12,432 nt of DNA from Actinomycetes bacterium. GTDB lineage: Bacteria; Actinomycetota; Acidimicrobiia; Acidimicrobiales; Palsa-688. A program made the translations under genes and the position numbers. Shown here in pieces: positions 6,182 through 12,432 of this stretch; the stretch's first letter is position 1, and each line of letters opens with the position of its first letter. Location: assembly GCA_021811865.1 (NCBI GenBank), contig JAKAQB010000086.1, positions 1 through 12,432 of the forward strand. Direction: 5' to 3'. Under the pieces are notes generated by a model. It ran no database searches and was not told where the DNA came from. It saw only the letters and a program-made list of their open reading frames with translations.

Positions 6182-7084
6182 TTGGTGATTCTGGTCGTCG
6201 TGGCCCCTGGGAAGAGACGTTCAGGCGAAGTGAGGGAGAGCGCTGCGGGCGATCCGGTCGCCGGTCGCCGGTCCGCTCGCCGTGCCGACGGCGAGATCCG
6301 GTTGGTGGAGGATGGCAAGGAGGAGGCTCCCGCCGTCCTGTTGGTCGGCAACGCCGCCGCGTCGACGTACTGCTGGGATCCGGTCGTGCCGCTGCTGGCG
6401 AGCACCTTTCGCGTGCTGCGGGTCGACCTGTCGGGGGAGCACGGGTCGGTGAGGCCTCCAGGTGGCCACGACGTCTCGTCCCAGGCCCGCCGGGTCGCCG
6501 CCGCACTTGAGAGGATCGGAGTGCGCCGGGTGGTCGTCATCGGGCATTCCGCGGGCTGCGCGGTGGCCACCGCGTTCGCCGAGCAGCGCCCCGAGTCGGT
6601 GACCGCCGTGGCGTTGCTCGACTTCGGTCCCGGTCTCGCCGACAAGGTGCCTGAGCCCCTGGCGGTGAGGCTGTTGCTCACGAGGGTTCCCGGACGGGTG
6701 TTGTGGAGGCTGCGAACGAAGGATGCTGTGCGCAAGGCCGCCCGGGGCAGTTTCGTGCGTCCGGTGGAGATCCCCGATGCCTGGATCGACCATGTCCTGC
6801 GGATGACGCACCGGGAGTTCGTGAACGCTCTGCGGGCCCCGGTCGACTACCTCGACGAGCGAAGTCTTCCCGACCGGTTGCGTGCCCTGGGTCTCCCGCT
6901 CCTGGTGGTATTCGGCGCCGACGACGGCCGGTGGCGCGCCTCGTCGGCTCGCTCCTATGAGTGCGTTCCCGGCGCCCGGGTCGAGGTGCTGCCGGGTGTG
7001 GGGCACACGCCGATGATGGAGGACCCCGAGACCACGGGGAGGTTGCTGCTGGAGTTCGCCACGGCCACTGCCGCTGCGGGCTGA
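6182..7084 (+). CDS. Alpha/beta hydrolase
   Basis: The alpha/beta-hydrolase fold is clear. After strand APAVLLVG comes a core helix (SSQARRVAAALERIGVRR), then the nucleophile elbow VVVIGHSAG with Ser123, the acid strand LLVVFGADDG with Asp247/Asp248, and the histidine loop LPGVGHTPMMEDP with His275. A lid-like region spans about 150-215. The substrate is unknown; such enzymes cleave esters, amides, epoxides or C-C bonds in small molecules. The oxyanion-loop motif normally reading HG is here GNAAAST, so the usual histidine is missing. The start is uncertain. The TTG at 6182 is the first standard start after the stop at 6137, but the strong GAGGAGG site at 6145 points instead to an ATT at 6155 (only 3 bases away). 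The arginine-rich first 35 residues suggest that a later GTG near 6230 is also possible. Numbering here uses 6182. Confidence 0.8.
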   Translation: MVILVVVAPGKRRSGEVRESAAGDPVAGRRSARRADGEIRLVEDGKEEAPAVLLVGNAAASTYCWDPVVPLLASTFRVLRVDLSGEHGSVRPPGGHDVSSQARRVAAALERIGVRRVVVIGHSAGCAVATAFAEQRPESVTAVALLDFGPGLADKVPEPLAVRLLLTRVPGRVLWRLRTKDAVRKAARGSFVRPVEIPDAWIDHVLRMTHREFVNALRAPVDYLDERSLPDRLRALGLPLLVVFGADDGRWRASSARSYECVPGARVEVLPGVGHTPMMEDPETTGRLLLEFATATAAAG

Positions 7085-7199
7085 ACGCCCCGATCTGGAT
7101 GCGGCGTGCTTCTGGCGGGGATCTGGCACGGCGCGGTCGAGTGTCAGGACGTGTGGTGGGAAAGGGATGGGCTGCGGCCCCGCTGTCGGTGATGGTTCG

Positions 7200-7205
7200 T
7201 AACAT
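7200..7205 (+). promoter_or_regulatory. -10-like hexamer for leaderless araC-type gene
   Basis: TAACAT ends exactly 6 bases before the GTG at 7212, and no ribosome site is present. This is the same arrangement as before the ArsR-like gene. No good -35 is seen. Confidence 0.4.
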
Positions 7206-7211
7206 GACGGC

Positions 7212-8069
7212 GTGCGTGCCGTCGAACCAGCTCGCAGTGGTTTGCCGTCGTGGGACATCGCGGTCCCGTCAGAGCCGAGCCGCCTGCCGGGTGTCCTGAT
7301 GGCCGGGTTCAGTGATCGGGCGAATGACCTGGCCGAGGTGGCGCTGGTCCCGCATCCGGCCGTCACGGTGCTCTTCGACCTTGGCGACAACCCGCTCGTT
7401 GTCGAGGACAGCGCCGGTCGGCGCCAACGAGCGCGTATCGTCGCCGGGCTCGCGCCCGGCGGCGTCCGAGGGCGGGGGTTGGCCGGGAGCATGGAGTGCC
7501 TCCAGGTTCGGCTCTCGCCGCTGGCCGCGCATGCCGCCCTGGGTGCGTCGGCGGAGCTCGGCGGGATGGTGGCTGCCCTCGACGATGTGTGGGGGCGAGA
7601 TGCTGAGCGAACCCAGGAGCGGTTGCGTGCCGCGGGGTCGTGGGAGGCGCGGTTTGCGGTCGCGGAGACCGCGCTGGCCCGACGTCTCGACGCCGGTCGT
7701 GTTGTGGACCCGGAGGTCGCCTTCGTGTGGCAGCAGATGGTGGTCGCCCGAGGGCGGGTTCGGGTCGAGCGCCTGGCGAGCGAGGTCGGCTGGAGCCGCA
7801 AGCGTCTGTGGACCCGGTTCCGGTCCCAGATCGGCCTCACTCCCAAGCGGGCTGCGCAGCTCGTCCGTTTCGACCACGCGGCGCACCGTCTCGCCGCCGG
7901 GCAGAGCGCCGCTTCGGTGGCCGCCGACGGCGGCTACGTCGACCAGTCGCACCTTCACCGAGACGTCGTGGCTTTTGCCGGGGTGACGCCCGCGGCTGTG
8001 GCCGGCGCGCCGTTCCTCGCGGTCGACGAGGTCGCCTGGGCCGCGGGGTGCACCGCGTTCGCTGGGTGA
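7212..8069 (+). CDS. AraC-family transcriptional regulator
   Basis: This 285-residue protein has a ligand-type N-terminal domain (residues 1-165, beta-rich at first, for example HPAVTVLFDLGDNPLVV) and a C-terminal AraC DNA-binding domain with two helix-turn-helix units. The first starts near 182 (RVRVERLASEVGWSRKRLWT), followed by FRSQIGLTPKRAAQLVRF. The second includes SVAADGGYVDQSHLHRDVVA at about 236-255, the GY.DQSH..R pattern diagnostic of the family, and ends FAGVTPAAV. It lies 127 bases after the hydrolase and 232 bases before the ABC exporter on the same strand, so either may be its target. The GTG start is chosen because of the -10-like hexamer before it; an internal ATG near 7302 is possible but would cut the first domain. 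Confidence 0.85.
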   Translation: MRAVEPARSGLPSWDIAVPSEPSRLPGVLMAGFSDRANDLAEVALVPHPAVTVLFDLGDNPLVVEDSAGRRQRARIVAGLAPGGVRGRGLAGSMECLQVRLSPLAAHAALGASAELGGMVAALDDVWGRDAERTQERLRAAGSWEARFAVAETALARRLDAGRVVDPEVAFVWQQMVVARGRVRVERLASEVGWSRKRLWTRFRSQIGLTPKRAAQLVRFDHAAHRLAAGQSAASVAADGGYVDQSHLHRDVVAFAGVTPAAVAGAPFLAVDEVAWAAGCTAFAG

Positions 8070-8075
8070 CCTGAA

Positions 8076-8121
8076 CCCCGTGTGAGCGCTGGTGGCGATG
8101 TGCGCAGCGCTGACCACGGGG
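8076..8121. terminator. Two-part inverted repeat after the AraC-like gene
   Basis: CCCCGTG (8076-8082) pairs with CACGGGG (8115-8121), and AGCGCT (8085-8090) with AGCGCT (8106-8111), giving a 13-bp stem interrupted by a small internal loop. It begins 7 bases after the AraC stop. There is no T-run, so it may be a weak terminator, an attenuator, or an operator for the exporter genes. Confidence 0.35.
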
Positions 8122-8301
8122 TGTGGAACACTTCTCCAAGACGCCTACCGCGGGTGCTGCGACGCTGGTCGCGATGCTCGGTACTGCTCCCGCACGAACG
8201 TCCGGCCGCCCAGCTGCTCGTCGAGCCCGGGACGGAAGGCGCATGCTCGGTCGCCAACTGGGCCGGGCCGCAGGCTGCTCACCGGAAGGGCGGAGCTCGA
8301 G

Positions 8302-9312
8302 ATGGCAGTGACGGCCGGCGATGGGCCCGCCATCGAGGTCCACGGTCTCGTCAAGCACTACGGCAAGCTCCAGGCGCTCGCCGGGATCGACCTCGTGGTC
8401 CGGCGGGGCGAGGTGTTCGGGTTCCTCGGCCCCAACGGGGCGGGCAAGACGACCACCCTGCGGATCCTTGCGACGTTGGTGAGACCCGACGGAGGCACCG
8501 CCCGGATCCTCGGCTACGACGTGGTCGCCGAAGCCGATGCGGTCCGGGCGAAGATCGCGCTCACCGGCCAGCTCGCGTCGCTGGACGAGGGTCTGACCGG
8601 GCAGGAGAACCTCCTGCTCATCGGCCGGCTCCGCGGGCTGTCTCGACGCGCGGCGCGGCGGCGGGCAGAGGTGCTGGAGGAGCTCTTCGAGTTGAGCGAC
8701 GCGGCGCGCCGGCCGGTGCGCGGCTACTCCGGTGGGATGCGCCGGCGGCTCGACATCGCCGCCAGCCTGGTCGTGACCCCCGAGCTGTTGTTCCTGGACG
8801 AGCCGACCACCGGGCTGGACCCACACAGCCGCGCCCGGGTGTGGGAGCTCGTGCGTGAGATCGCCGCGGCCGGGACGACGGTGCTGCTCACCACCCAGTA
8901 CCTCGAGGAGGCCGATCAGCTGGCCGAGCACGTCGCGGTCATCGACGGAGGCCGGATCGTGGCCGAGGGGACGAGCGCCCAGCTCAAGGCCAAGGTCGGC
9001 TCGGGCGGCCTCCACGTCCGGCTCCTCGATCGCCGGCAGCGACCCGAGGCACAGGCGGTGCTCGGCGCCGCCCTGGGCACGGTGGCCCACCTCCTCCCCG
9101 ATCCGCACGCCCTGTCCGTCCGCCTCCCGCCCGAGCTGCAGCCGACCGAGGTGGGGGCGCTGGTCGGCCGGGCCATGACCGAGCTGTCGAGCGCCCAGGT
9201 CGCCGTGGCCACAGTCACCCTCGGCCACGCCAGCTTGGACGAGGCCTTCCTGGCCCTCACCGGCCGGCCCGGTGCCGGGTCTTCGACCGACGAGGAGGAT
9301 GCACGCCCGTGA
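8302..9312 (+). CDS. DrrA-type ABC exporter ATP-binding protein
   Basis: This 336-residue nucleotide-binding subunit energises export with the membrane protein encoded next. Walker A is GPNGAGKTT (43-51, K49), the signature is YSGGM (142-146), and Walker B is LLFLDE (162-167, D166, catalytic E167). The switch position reads TTQYLEEAD with Q199 where most ABC ATPases have histidine, a known trait of the DrrA/daunorubicin-resistance group. Residues 240-320 form the C-terminal extension typical of that group. The ATG at 8302 with GGAG upstream is chosen because it puts the first strand (IEVHGLVKHYG) at the normal distance from the N-terminus. An in-frame GTG at 8092 would add 70 cysteine- and arginine-rich residues that look non-coding. 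The stop overlaps the next start by 4 bases, so the two subunits are translationally coupled. Substrates in this group include antibiotics and lipids. Confidence 0.9.
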   Translation: MAVTAGDGPAIEVHGLVKHYGKLQALAGIDLVVRRGEVFGFLGPNGAGKTTTLRILATLVRPDGGTARILGYDVVAEADAVRAKIALTGQLASLDEGLTGQENLLLIGRLRGLSRRAARRRAEVLEELFELSDAARRPVRGYSGGMRRRLDIAASLVVTPELLFLDEPTTGLDPHSRARVWELVREIAAAGTTVLLTTQYLEEADQLAEHVAVIDGGRIVAEGTSAQLKAKVGSGGLHVRLLDRRQRPEAQAVLGAALGTVAHLLPDPHALSVRLPPELQPTEVGALVGRAMTELSSAQVAVATVTLGHASLDEAFLALTGRPGAGSSTDEEDARP

Positions 9313-10154
9313 CGACGGCTTCCGTCGCCGCCTCCCCCGTCCAAGAGGACTGGCGCCCGGATGCGTTGTTCGCGCCCGGCGCCCCGCCCCGGCGGCCCGG
9401 CGCGCTGGCGGCGTCGGCCGCCTTCGGGTGGCGAGCGATGCTCAAGATCAAGCACGAGCCCAAGCAGCTCGTGGACGTGACCGCCGTCCCCGCGCTCCTC
9501 ACGATCCTTTTCACCTACCTCTTCGGCGGTGCGCTCGGTGGATCACCCCGCCACTACCTCACGCTCCTCGTGCCCGGGACCATGGTCATGGGCGTCACCA
9601 TCGTCACCATGTACGGGGGCGCCCGACTTGCGGACGACCTGAGCACCGGGGTGTTCGATCGCTTTCGATCCTTGCCGGTCTGGCGGGGAGCGTTCGTGGT
9701 CGGCGGCCTGGTCAGTGACGCCGGGCGCTACCTTCTCGCCGCTGGCATCGTCGCCACGCTTGGCGTGGCGATCGGCTACCGACCGGGCGGCGGGGTTCCC
9801 GGGGTCCTCGCGGCGGTCGCCCTCGTCGTCGCCTTCGGGGTCTCGTTGTCCTGGGTGTGGACCGTGGTGGCCTTGGTGATCCTCGACTCGGCCACCGTCA
9901 TGAGCCTGGCCAGTGTCGTCGTGTTCCCCCTCACCTTCGCCAGCAACGTCTTCGTCCCAGCCCGCACCATGCCCGGCTGGCTCCAGGCCTTCGTCGACAA
10001 CAACCCGGTCAGCCACCTCGCCAGCGCATCCCGAGCCCTCATCAACAACACCGGCGGAGCCGGTGGCACCGTGATCTGGTCCCTCGTCGCCACCGGCGCT
10101 ATCACGGTCGTGTTCGCGCCACTCGCGCTCCGCCTCTACAGCAAGCGAGGATGA
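9309..10154 (+). CDS. DrrB-type ABC-2 exporter permease
   Basis: This 281-residue integral membrane subunit partners the preceding ATPase. An N-terminal cytoplasmic stretch (1-50) precedes about six hydrophobic segments: roughly 56-75, 88-104, 125-157, 162-190, 195-217 and 255-275. The cytoplasmic loop LADDLSTGVFDRFRSLPVWR (108-127) is the conserved coupling region of the DrrB/ABC-2 family, contacting the ATPase. FVPARTMPGWLQAFVDNNPV (215-234) matches the family's conserved segment between the last two spans. The GTG start at 9309 lies within the ATPase stop (GTGA overlap), the classic arrangement of a coupled exporter operon. The substrate is unknown; no biosynthesis genes lie nearby, so self-protection or lipid export cannot be separated. 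Confidence 0.88.
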   Translation: MTTASVAASPVQEDWRPDALFAPGAPPRRPGALAASAAFGWRAMLKIKHEPKQLVDVTAVPALLTILFTYLFGGALGGSPRHYLTLLVPGTMVMGVTIVTMYGGARLADDLSTGVFDRFRSLPVWRGAFVVGGLVSDAGRYLLAAGIVATLGVAIGYRPGGGVPGVLAAVALVVAFGVSLSWVWTVVALVILDSATVMSLASVVVFPLTFASNVFVPARTMPGWLQAFVDNNPVSHLASASRALINNTGGAGGTVIWSLVATGAITVVFAPLALRLYSKRG

Positions 10155-10499
10155 CGACGCAGCCCGGGAGGGCCTTGGGTCGGCTCGTACCATCCTCGCC
10201 AGAGCGGTGTGGGTGCCGAGAGTCGATCCACCCAGTTCAGGCAGCGATCCGGGACTCCGTGGATGACGCCACCCAGGTGGTCGGTTCTTCGTGGCCGGTA
10301 GAAATCGACATCGCCGATCGGCGCAGGAGACGAGCCCAACCCCGTCGAGTCGCTGCCGGTGCCGGTCATTTTTAGTTTCAACTACAACGGCGGGCTCGAA
10401 GCCCATAGTGGGGTCTCGGTCTGCCCCACCCGCGTTCTCCCGGGAACCCCGGACCCGGTGACCAGGAACGTAGCCAACCGAGCACCGGTGCGCCCAGTG
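10155..10499. other. Gene-free stretch after the exporter operon
   Basis: No reading frame on either strand resembles a protein family I recognise. A short T-run (TTTTT, about 10371-10375) follows a GCCGGTGCCGG stretch and could aid termination of the exporter transcript, but the hairpin loop would be too small to call. The right edge runs into a transposase remnant, so some of this DNA may be insertion-sequence debris. Confidence 0.4.
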
Positions 10500-10590
10500 C
10501 CATTGTCATGGCCCTACAACGCCCACCGACGTCACCGCTCTCTGGACCAGCGGCCGTGGGCCCGGCGCCGGAGCTCAGCGCCCAAGATCA
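10500..10590 (+). pseudogene. Remnant of a transposase (integrase-core C-terminus)
   Basis: Bases 10515-10556 encode YNAHRRHRSLDQRP, very close to the YN.HRPHRSLGQRPP pattern near the end of the DDE integrase core in IS3/IS481-type transposases. The sequence before it in the same frame does not continue the domain, and no catalytic D, D or E can be placed, so only the 3' tail of the element survives. The remnant touches the 3' end of the racemase gene on the opposite strand, suggesting an old insertion and deletion at this spot. No terminal inverted repeat or target duplication was found by eye. Confidence 0.55.
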
Positions 10591-11337
10591 GGCCGGGGTT
10601 GGTGGCACGTGGTGGGGCAGCCCGCAGGTCGCTACCGCTGCTGCGCGAGCGAGAAGTCGCGTTGAGTCGAGGGTCGGCAGCGGCGTGTTGGCGTCGTTCA
10701 GAAGGAGCGGCAGCTCGGTGCAGCCGAGCACCACGGCTTCGCAGCCGAGGTCGCTCAGCCGGAGGACCGCATCCTGGCATCGCTGCAGCGATTCCTGACG
10801 GATAAGACCATGAACGAGTTCGTCCATGATGACGGTGTGTATGGCACCTCGGTCATCCAGTTGCGGGATGAGTGCACTGACACCTCGACTCCCGAGGACG
10901 GTCGAATAGACGGAGCCCTCCATCAACCACTGAGTCCCGAGGATCCCGAGTCGGGTGTAGCCCCGACGGGTTGCTTCGTCAGCGACGACGTCAGCGATGT
11001 GCAGCCACGGCAGCGGCGACCGGTGCCGGAGCAGCGGTAATGCCTGGTGGATCGTGTTGTCGGGGCACACCAACAGGTCTGCGCCGGCTCGGGCAAGAGC
11101 CTCCGCCGAAGACAGCATCAGACCGGCGACGCCTTCCCAGTCACCTTGATCGAGAAGCTCGACGTAACAGGCAAGGGAGCGACCGTGGAGGCAAACATCG
11201 GGATGGGCGTACGGTCCCAGTATGGCGGCCGCCTCGGCGCAGAACGTGCGGTAACACAACGCCGCTCCCTCTGCCGAGCAGGCAACGATTCCGATGCGCT
11301 CGGCCAATCCCGTCCCAGTCGTCATCGAGAGTGTCAC
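10588..11337 (-). CDS. Aspartate/glutamate racemase-family protein
   Basis: This 249-residue enzyme belongs to the two-cysteine Asp/Glu racemase superfamily. The two catalytic cysteines sit in GADLLVCPDNTIHQ (C91) and GCEAVVLGCTELPLL (C206), in symmetrical halves of the protein. The N-terminus reads GIVACSAEGAALCYRTFC rather than the GGMSWEST-like start of typical aspartate racemases, marking a separate subgroup. PWLHIADVV, LGILGTQWLMEGSVY and TLDSTRLLARAA are further conserved segments. It probably inverts the alpha-carbon of an amino acid without a cofactor; the exact substrate is unknown. The GTG at 11337 is preferred because GGAAG lies 7 bases upstream; an ATG at 11325 is an alternative. 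It is divergent from the small membrane protein at 11388, and its 3' end abuts a transposase scar that has not damaged the reading frame. Confidence 0.85.
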   Translation of the reverse strand: MTLSMTTGTGLAERIGIVACSAEGAALCYRTFCAEAAAILGPYAHPDVCLHGRSLACYVELLDQGDWEGVAGLMLSSAEALARAGADLLVCPDNTIHQALPLLRHRSPLPWLHIADVVADEATRRGYTRLGILGTQWLMEGSVYSTVLGSRGVSALIPQLDDRGAIHTVIMDELVHGLIRQESLQRCQDAVLRLSDLGCEAVVLGCTELPLLLNDANTPLPTLDSTRLLARAAAVATCGLPHHVPPTPA

Positions 11338-11387
11338 TTGCTGTCTTCCAAGTCTGCGTGAGGTTTAGCGTACTCCGCGACAGGCGA

Positions 11388-11861
11388 ATGTGGTGGCGGG
11401 ACGATCCGCGGGCCGCCCCGCTGCGGGCCCATGATGAGGCGCTCGAGTCGCTCGCCCCGATCCAGGCTCACCAGGTCACCACCGATCAGTGGGGCAACGT
11501 GACGCTCGATGTGACCCTCGACCGAGACGATCACCAAGCGGCGTTGAACGATCTGTTCGTCCTCGCCCAGCAGTTCGGGTACGACCTACTCAACGGCGAG
11601 ATCAGCAAGCTCGTCGACTCAGCGGTTGAGGGTGCCATCCTGACCGGCCTCGGCGGAGGCGCGCTCGGGGCGACGTCGAACAACGGCTTCGTGGCCTTGA
11701 TCGCCGCGGCTGGAGGGGCCCTGGCAGGTTGGTTCGCGGGTTCCTCACTCAAACGAGTCGAAGTCGTCTACGAGGTCCGCCCCAACCCGATCGGGCACTG
11801 GAGTTTCTCCCCGAAGGTCGAGCCGGGCGGATCCGCCAATCCGGGCATCGCTTGGGCGTAG
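11388..11861 (+). CDS. Hypothetical protein with glycine-rich membrane hairpin
   Basis: I do not recognise a family. The 157-residue product has a soluble N-terminal half (1-78) with a strand-like QWGNVTLDVTLDRDDHQAAL segment and a helix (NDLFVLAQQFGYDLL). Two closely spaced hydrophobic segments rich in small residues follow, about 79-96 (AVEGAILTGLGGGALGA) and 100-118 (FVALIAAAGGALAGWFAG), resembling glycine-zipper hairpins. The C-terminal 38 residues are soluble again (KRVEVVYEVRPNPIGHWSFS). Such layouts occur in small membrane-inserting proteins, but function cannot be claimed. The ATG at 11388 is chosen; an in-frame GTG at 11358 would add 10 residues, and neither has a strong ribosome site. 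The codon pattern is consistent with a real gene. Confidence 0.65.
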   Translation: MWWRDDPRAAPLRAHDEALESLAPIQAHQVTTDQWGNVTLDVTLDRDDHQAALNDLFVLAQQFGYDLLNGEISKLVDSAVEGAILTGLGGGALGATSNNGFVALIAAAGGALAGWFAGSSLKRVEVVYEVRPNPIGHWSFSPKVEPGGSANPGIAWA

Positions 11862-12060
11862 ACAGGCGCCGGTCGGGCTGCGAAGGCAGACTCTTGCCAT
11901 CTTGCCGGTAATCACGATGGGGATACGAGGGCTCTGTACATCTAGGTTGATGATGCATGCCGACCCCGGCAACCCTCTCGTCGTGCCGGCCTGGACTCGG
12001 GTGCCGCGCCCCAGTGCTCTGTTCTGTCAGCCGGGCATCTAACCTGCGCGTGCGTCCGCG

Positions 12061-12432
12061 GTGAGCGCCGAGGCACGCGTGGCGGACCTGGTCGCTGCAC
12101 TGGGCACGGTGACCGAGAAGCTGCCAGCGGCCCGCTCCGATGTCGACTCTCGCCGCCAATCCGCAAATGACGCAGCGGTTGCGGCCCAGATCGCGAGGAA
12201 GCGGCTGGACGATCTGCACCACCGGGCGAGGATTGTCGCCGACGACGTCCGGGTTCGAGACCTCCTCGCGGACTCGGAGCCGGACCTGCTGCACCACGGC
12301 GTCGACCTGGTCGAGCGGTTGTCCGACGCCGTGTCCTCCGCAGAGGTTGACCTGCTGTCCAGACGAGCAGACCTGGCCGCCGACGAGCACGCCGCGCATG
12401 CGCTGGGCGCGGAGGGGCTGTTACCCTCCCGC
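12061..12432 (+). CDS. Partial coiled-coil protein resembling the middle of SMC-like ATPases
   Basis: The frame is open from a GTG at 12061, the first possible start after the stop at 12040-12042, to the window edge: 124 codons, incomplete at the 3' end. The translation is rich in Ala, Arg, Asp, Glu and Leu with heptad-like spacing, for example VADLVAALGTVTEKLPAARS, QIARKRLDDLHHRARIVADD and SSAEVDLLSRRADLAADEHA, indicating a long coiled coil. It then reads LGAEGLLPSR. In large actinobacterial SMC-like ATPases, a coiled coil followed by a GLLP motif occurs in the middle of the protein, hundreds of residues after the Walker A domain. No Walker A lies upstream, so this is probably a 5'-truncated gene or an internal restart. 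There is no ribosome site before the GTG. It could alternatively be a short stand-alone coiled-coil protein. Family call tentative. Confidence 0.45.
   Translation, partial: MSAEARVADLVAALGTVTEKLPAARSDVDSRRQSANDAAVAAQIARKRLDDLHHRARIVADDVRVRDLLADSEPDLLHHGVDLVERLSDAVSSAEVDLLSRRADLAADEHAAHALGAEGLLPSR

Noticed and set aside
8092..8301. N-terminal extension of the ABC ATPase from GTG 8092
   Set aside because: The added 70 residues are cysteine- and arginine-rich, overlap a hairpin and do not resemble DrrA N-termini; ATG 8302 has a ribosome site and the normal N-terminal length.
8896..8898. Glutamine in place of the ABC switch histidine as a defect
   Set aside because: DrrA-type ATPases normally carry glutamine here (TTQYL.EAD), so it is a family trait, not a mutation.
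7837..9228. 463-codon minus-strand open frame
   Set aside because: It is antisense to the ABC ATPase, which has all its canonical motifs; the antisense product shows no family features.
11953..12042. 29-codon open frame starting ATG at 11953
   Set aside because: Too short, with no ribosome site and no recognisable motif; noted only as possible debris upstream of the coiled-coil gene.
1..12432. CRISPR array
   Set aside because: No set of three or more regularly spaced repeats of suitable length was seen; the 22-base repeat near the left end occurs only twice.

Overview
The window is GC-rich, with strong G/C bias at third codon positions. It carries ArsR-, AraC- and DrrAB-type genes, frequent GTG starts, and several genes whose only visible start signal is a -10-like hexamer about 6 bases before the start codon. 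This fits a high-GC actinobacterium (Actinomycetota). Nothing in the window fixes the genus.

Left part (1-3622), a degraded accessory or defence-type segment. A plus-strand gene for a DUF3883-like PD-(D/E)xK nuclease (384-1208) meets a minus-strand AbiE-type toxin-antitoxin pair head-on. The AbiEi-like regulator (1313-2371) looks complete with its own promoter. Its partner, an AbiEii-like nucleotidyltransferase (start about 1326), breaks off near 1054. The nuclease breaks off at the same point just after its E-x-K motif, as if one deletion had fused the two convergent genes and removed both 3' ends. Upstream of the nuclease lie paired TATGCA repeats. Downstream of abiEi is an orphan ubiquitin-like (beta-grasp) protein gene (2700-3089) with an Arg-Gly-Gly followed by a 26-residue tail. 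It is followed by about 500 bases with hairpins but no recognisable gene.

Middle part (3623-10154), ordinary chromosomal-type transport and regulation genes. A DHA2-type drug-efflux MFS transporter (minus) is divergent from an ArsR-like repressor (plus), with an inverted repeat between them that is a likely operator. After a 388-base gap with a recurring GGTGAACCGG motif come an alpha/beta hydrolase, an AraC-like regulator, and a DrrA/DrrB-type ABC exporter pair whose genes overlap by 4 bases.

Right part (10155-12432). A transposase 3'-end scar (about 10500-10590) abuts an aspartate/glutamate racemase-family gene (minus). Divergent from it is a small glycine-rich membrane protein of unknown function. 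The window ends inside an open coiled-coil reading frame (from 12061) resembling the middle of large SMC-like ATPases but lacking their N-terminal ATP-binding domain. Both ends of the window thus hold broken defence-like or ATPase genes with a mobile-element scar, around an intact efflux and regulation core.

Identifications rest on reading translated sequences and remembered family motifs. No database search was run.
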